Shown in pieces: positions 60,357 through 64,000 of a stretch of DNA of 64,000 nucleotides. The DNA is taken from contig NZ_CP009451.1 of NCBI RefSeq assembly GCF_000757825.1, forward strand, positions 3,534,001 to 3,598,000. The letters are read 5' to 3'. The stretch comes from Cedecea neteri. Lineage in GTDB: Bacteria > Pseudomonadota > Gammaproteobacteria > Enterobacterales > Enterobacteriaceae. Below the pieces are notes generated by a model. The model did no database searches, was not told where the DNA came from, and was given only the letters and a program-made list of their open reading frames with translations. Position 1 is the stretch's first letter. Every line of letters starts with the position of its first letter. The position numbers were made by a program, and so were the translations under genes.

Positions 60357-60446
60357 AGAAAAACCTCTGAATGCTAAGGGAATTTAATGCGGTTATGCCG
60401 CCAGATAACCATAGATCAGAAATCGAGGTGGATAAAGCAGGATACG

Positions 60447-60971
60447 CTAGCTGCGGTTCCACGGCAGCCAGGCGAGTAAACGCGCCATGCCGCAAAATCC
60501 GCTGATCCCGGCAAACAGTAAACCTGCGCCCACAAAGCCTGAAATCAGGAAAAAACCTTGATTGATGGCGTATCCCAGTACGACACCGAGCAGGATCAAC
60601 GAACCTGCGACGATCTGCACCTGCCGCATGATGGGCATGGGCTGGCTTTTATCCGCCAGAACTTCCTGCCCGCCTTTTTTCCACGCCTCAAGCCCGCCTT
60701 CCAGCAACATGACCTGAGCCGGTTCGGCAAGCTTAGCCAGTTTTTGAGCATGCTGAGAGGAGCGCATCCCGGACTGGCAGTGGAAAATCACCACATCGTG
60801 CGGGTCCAGTGGCCCCAGTCGGGCGCCGTTTTCAATCGCCGAGAGCGGCAACAGATGCGCTTCAGGAATGTTTTCGCGGGCATGTTCATCCGGCTCGCGG
60901 ATGTCTATCAGCGCTGCTCCGCTGGCAATGAGCTTTTTCGCTTCTTCTGCCGTGATGGCTGGTATGGTCAT
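60447..60971 (-). CDS. ygaP: YgaP, membrane-bound rhodanese
   Basis: 174 residues, E. coli length, from ATG 60971. Rhodanese domain about 1-105 with active-site cysteine in [10 protein letters not shown] near 64, then two membrane helices (about 118-138 and 140-160: [34 protein letters not shown]). Transfers sulfane sulfur at the inner membrane. Eight bases after ygaV, forming the sulfide-responsive ygaVP operon. Confidence 0.96.
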   Translation of the reverse strand: MTIPAITAEEAKKLIASGAALIDIREPDEHARENIPEAHLLPLSAIENGARLGPLDPHDVVIFHCQSGMRSSQHAQKLAKLAEPAQVMLLEGGLEAWKKGGQEVLADKSQPMPIMRQVQIVAGSLILLGVVLGYAINQGFFLISGFVGAGLLFAGISGFCGMARLLAWLPWNRS

Positions 60972-60979
60972 GATGTTCC

Positions 60980-61282
60980 TTAAGGGCAATAAATGGCTTT
61001 CAGCGTCGCGATCACCTCGCGCACTGAGCTATCTTTGATGAAATAGAGCACTCGCTGGGCGTTACGCTGGTGCTCAATGAGTCCTTCATCCTTCATTTTC
61101 GCCAGGTGTTGAGACGTTGCCGACGGGCTTAACCCTGCGGCGGCGGCCAGTTCTCCGGCGCTGGTGCCGGGGGAGTCGAGCAGCAGGCACAGAATCAGCA
61201 AACGCCGCGGGTTGCTCATGGCTTTCAGTAGTTTTGCTGCTTCATCCGCGCTGGACTGAAGCTGAGAAAGGTCTGGTTTCAT
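60980..61282 (-). CDS. ygaV: YgaV, ArsR-family sulfide/persulfide-responsive repressor
   Basis: 100-residue winged-helix repressor of the ArsR family. HTH about 42-65 ([23 protein letters not shown]). The two cysteines thought to sense reactive sulfur in E. coli YgaV are kept: C32 in LLILCLLLD and the penultimate-region cysteine in AIYCP. Autoregulates ygaVP (family knowledge). Confidence 0.96.
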   Translation of the reverse strand: MKPDLSQLQSSADEAAKLLKAMSNPRRLLILCLLLDSPGTSAGELAAAAGLSPSATSQHLAKMKDEGLIEHQRNAQRVLYFIKDSSVREVIATLKAIYCP

Positions 61283-61349
61283 CGTACCTTATTTTAGATT
61301 TTTCTAAATTTAGTAAATGCTAAATTAAATTTTCAACAAAGGAAAGAGC

Positions 61350-61961
61350 ATGCGGGTAATTCTGGTACGGCATGGCGAAAGTGAGGGGAATCAACAAGGC
61401 ATTATTCAGGGAAGGCTGGACAGCCAACTTACGGCGCGGGGGCTCCGGCAAAGCTTTGCGCTGGCTGCCGCGTTGGCCGATTTAACCGTCGCGCATATTT
61501 ACACGTCACCAGCCCTGCGTGCACAGGGCACAGCGAATGTGCTGGCTAGCAAATTAGGCAGCCGGATAAGCGTGGATGAACGTTTACAAGAACGTGATTT
61601 TGGGCGGCTTCAGGGGATAAATGCGATGGAGGCGCAAAAACAGCATCCTGAGTTATTTGATGCCCTGCTATCGGGCGATCCTCTGCGGGTTAGTTCTCAG
61701 GGTGAAAGCCTGAATAACGTGAGTCATCGCCTGTTTTCTTGCCTGAAAACGCTAAATATACATCACCAGAAGGATACCGTTATTATTGTGAGCCACGGCC
61801 ATGCTTTGGAGATTGCCATTTGGGAATTGAAAGGTGCTTTAATTACCGACGATCTCAGACAATATGGTCATCAAAACTGCAGTTATAGCATCATGAATAT
61901 CGAAGATGAATGTATCCAATTGGTTAAATGGGGTGTTGCGACGCATTTACGTGATATCTGA
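61350..61961 (+). CDS. Histidine phosphatase family protein
   Basis: 203-residue phosphoglycerate-mutase-like phosphatase. The catalytic RHGESEGNQQG (H8 nucleophile at residues 7-9), SPALRAQGTANVLA near 53, the acidic ERDFG near 83 and the second histidine in VSHGHALEIAIW near 150 complete the active site. ATG at 61350 follows AGGAAAG. Substrate unknown. Divergent from ygaV with a short AT-rich gap. Last gene before the AT-rich region. Confidence 0.88.
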   Translation: MRVILVRHGESEGNQQGIIQGRLDSQLTARGLRQSFALAAALADLTVAHIYTSPALRAQGTANVLASKLGSRISVDERLQERDFGRLQGINAMEAQKQHPELFDALLSGDPLRVSSQGESLNNVSHRLFSCLKTLNIHHQKDTVIIVSHGHALEIAIWELKGALITDDLRQYGHQNCSYSIMNIEDECIQLVKWGVATHLRDI

Positions 61962-62553
61962 AAGCGATTATTGATGCTGTTTAAGCTTGTTGAAGACTTA
62001 TTTGTTGCACCTGAAGTAGGGTTTTTCATGTGGTTTTTTCAATGACAAAATTAATTTTTTACTTTCAAAAATAAAATTAAGGTTAATTCCCTAATAGGAT
62101 TAGTCTGTAAATCCATGTTTTTTAATATTTCATCTCTGTAAGTTTTGTTTTTATTTAACACCAACAAAAACAATCAGTTGTGTTGTGTTTTTGGTCTGAA
62201 GATATCAGTTTATATCCTCATCTAAATTCCCCTTATTATTCATTCCATGCGCCAGGTCAAATTGTAATACAATTTAATTTCACTTAAGGCTATTTTCATG
62301 GTGTTAAAATTAGTCACCGAAATGAATTTTTTCTCTGAAAGAAATAGCCGTGAAAGGTTAATTTTATCGCCGCTTGGGTGTTTTGTAATTACATTGTTTT
62401 AACACGAGAGTGACTTTTAAATGAACCCAGCTTTCATTTGATGGTTGTTTTCGCTCGTCTTTTAAAACCCTAAGGCAATTTTCAATAAATTGTTGCGCGC
62501 CTGTTTCTGATATTTCGAATCAACATAACTCCGCAGAGTTAAAGAGGACGGAA
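61962..62553. other. 590-bp AT-rich intergenic region before the glycine-rich protein
   Basis: No coding frame or RNA gene was recognised. The stretch is much richer in A and T than the flanking genes, with many TTTT/AAAA tracts (for example 62031-62080 and 62270-62290), a pattern seen upstream of H-NS-silenced surface protein genes. The downstream gene has AAAGAGGACGGAA as ribosome binding site. Confidence 0.7.
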
Positions 62554-64000
62554 ATGCCCCATTTATTACAGACCCCCGGTAAGCGACATTTGATTGCCAC
62601 CGCAATCGGCGCCGCGTTGTTAAGCACCGCCCCACAGTATGTGCTCGCCGCTGACGGCCAGACAGGTGCACCTTCAACCGTTTCTGACAGCGCTCAGGGT
62701 GGCGGTGGCGGCACAATGGACACCACAACGGGCATCGGCGGTAACGGTGGTGCCGGGGGGGCCGGTGAGCGTGGGCAGGGCAGTAGCCAGGGGGAAAATG
62801 GCGGCGCCGGGAGCGTGGATGGCGTGGATAATTCGTTGCCACCGGGTACCGCAACCGGGGGCGTAGGCCAGCAGCCTAACGGCACGGCCACCAACGGCAG
62901 CGGTTCTGCCGGCGGCGGCGGCGGCGGTGGTTCAGCGGGTGAAGTTGTCGGCGGCAATAACCAGAGCAGCAACGGCGGCGACATCAAAGGCGGTAATGGT
63001 GGGCGCGGGGGCAACGGCGGCAGCAACGCCACCGATGTTGCCGATGCAGGTAACGGCGGCAGCGGTGGTGACGGCGGTGAAGGCGGGGCGGGTGTACTGA
63101 TTACCGGGTCGGGCAGCTATAGCAACATTGGCTCCATTAGCGGGGGCGACGGGGGCACCGGCGGTAATACCGGGAGCGCAACGGCTAACAGCCAAACCAC
63201 ACCGGGCGAAGAATTACACGGCGGGAGCGGCGGTGCCGGTGGGGCCGGAGGCGACGGCATCATGTCGACACAGGGCGGCAATATCACCAACGACGGAACC
63301 ATCACCGGCGGGCATGGTGCGACGGGCGGCCTGGCGGCAAACGCGGACACCAAAGACAACGCTGATGTTACCGGTTTTGGCGGCAAAGGCGGTGAAGCTG
63401 CAGAGGGCGGAAACGGCGTATTGCTGAGCGGCACCAGCGCCATCACTAACAACGGTAATATCCACGGCGGCGACGGCGGCGACGGCGGTAACGGCGGGGC
63501 CGTTGAGTCCGGCCAGGGAACCGGCATCGTAGGTTATGGTTCTGCGGGCGGCAACGGCGGCAGCGGCATCACCGTCAAAGGCAGCGGTAAGGTCATTAAC
63601 AGCGCAGGCGGTCATATTGTGGGCGGCAACGCCGGGACAGGCGGCGGCGGTAACTCCAACAGCAGCGGGGATAATCTCACCGGTGGCGACGGCGGCGATG
63701 GCGGTAAAGGCGGCAGCGGGATCTCGCTTGAGGGCGGCGGCAGCGTCAGTAACTTCGGTGAAGTAACCGGCGGCCTCGGCAATCGCGGTGGCGGTAGCGG
63801 CAATTTAAGTACCTCGCAGGGGGGGGATTCTGGTGCGGGCGGTATTGGGATTGAAATCAACGGCGGGGGCGATGTTGTTAACGAATCCACCGGTGTAGTG
63901 ACCGGCGGTAAAGGCGGCGATGATTCTGCCGGCGGCGGTGGTGTCGGTGGCGCTGGGGGTGATGCTGTCTCCATTATTGGCGCCGGGAGCGTCACTAACC
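62554..64000 (+). CDS. Very glycine-rich exported repeat protein, probable autotransporter adhesin (3' partial)
   Basis: Open from ATG 62554 to the window end (482 codons, no stop). A Sec signal peptide (RHLIATAIGAALLSTAPQYV, cleavage after LA near 33) is followed by a passenger made of Gly, Asn, Asp, Ser and Thr with GGxGGxGG tracts. A unit of about 50-60 residues recurs: [GS]xSxxNxGxIxGGxGGxGG, for example SYSNIGSISGGDGG, NITNDGTITGGHG, AITNNGNIHGGDGG, SVSNFGEVTGGLG. The xNxGxIxGG beta-strand signature is usual in type V autotransporter passengers; the beta-barrel that would prove it lies beyond the window. GC is far higher than the DNA just upstream. Confidence 0.75.
   Translation, partial: MPHLLQTPGKRHLIATAIGAALLSTAPQYVLAADGQTGAPSTVSDSAQGGGGGTMDTTTGIGGNGGAGGAGERGQGSSQGENGGAGSVDGVDNSLPPGTATGGVGQQPNGTATNGSGSAGGGGGGGSAGEVVGGNNQSSNGGDIKGGNGGRGGNGGSNATDVADAGNGGSGGDGGEGGAGVLITGSGSYSNIGSISGGDGGTGGNTGSATANSQTTPGEELHGGSGGAGGAGGDGIMSTQGGNITNDGTITGGHGATGGLAANADTKDNADVTGFGGKGGEAAEGGNGVLLSGTSAITNNGNIHGGDGGDGGNGGAVESGQGTGIVGYGSAGGNGGSGITVKGSGKVINSAGGHIVGGNAGTGGGGNSNSSGDNLTGGDGGDGGKGGSGISLEGGGSVSNFGEVTGGLGNRGGGSGNLSTSQGGDSGAGGIGIEINGGGDVVNESTGVVTGGKGGDDSAGGGGVGGAGGDAVSIIGAGSVTN

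Noticed and set aside
63117..63995. Proline-rich frames on the minus strand opposite the glycine-rich protein
   Set aside because: Gly codons read in reverse give Pro/Ala codons without stops; these are mirror images of the repeat, not genes.

Overview
The window is a chromosomal segment of a member of the Enterobacteriaceae. Gene order and protein lengths follow the Escherichia coli backbone (cysDNC, ftsB-ispDF-truD-surE-pcm-nlpD-rpoS, mutS, srl, recA-recX-alaS-csrA, the Ser/Arg tRNA cluster, gshA-micA-luxS, emrRAB, proU, nrdHIEF, ygaM-ygaC-alaE, ygaPV). Several genes absent from E. coli are set into this backbone, so it is neither E. coli nor Salmonella. The genus cannot be fixed from sequence alone; Cedecea, Kosakonia or Enterobacter relatives would fit. 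No insertion sequence, integrase, prophage or CRISPR array was seen.

Layout. 1-9.2 kb: end of cysD, cysN, cysC, ygbE, ftsB, isoprenoid genes ispD and ispF, truD, surE, pcm, nlpD, rpoS, with many start/stop overlaps. 9.2-11.8 kb: mutS, convergent with and almost touching rpoS. 11.8-19 kb: accessory block with a Tiki/TraB/erythromycin-esterase-like protein, a catalase-like peroxidase/cytochrome b561/ECF sigma/anti-sigma operon, an orphan terC, a HAD phosphatase, and a second tryptophanyl-tRNA synthetase behind a complete tryptophan attenuator. 19-25.2 kb: mltB and the sorbitol operon. 25.4-28 kb: a zinc/manganese-type ABC importer preceded by a 39-residue membrane peptide. 28-35.6 kb: pncC, recA, a triplicated 150-bp repeat, recX, alaS, csrA, tRNA-Ser and four tRNA-Arg with structured spacers. 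35.6-39 kb: yqaB, yqaA, gshA, micA, luxS. 39-41.5 kb: AraC regulator and a long-form 2-isopropylmalate synthase. 41.6-50.2 kb: emrRAB, an intact ygaY, proVWX. 50.4-55.5 kb: alginate-lyase-family gene and nrdHIEF with a pair of NrdR-like boxes. 55.5-61.3 kb: structured intergenic repeats, an AhpD-like/MocR divergent pair, ygaM, ygaC, alaE, a YghW homologue, a DUF2158-like small gene, ygaP, ygaV. 61.3-64 kb: histidine phosphatase, a 590-bp AT-rich gap, and the start of a very glycine-rich exported repeat protein that runs off the end.

The strongest unexpected signal is the attenuator at 17857-17973: a 17-residue leader peptide with tandem Trp codons, mutually exclusive 1:2, 2:3 and 3:4 pairings, and a terminator, placed before a second TrpRS gene. 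It predicts that charged tRNA-Trp controls this synthetase. Other notable signals are four serial copies of the recA terminator in front of recX, a repeated fold ending in CCA inside the tRNA-Arg spacers, and a Shine-Dalgarno-sequestering leader before terC.
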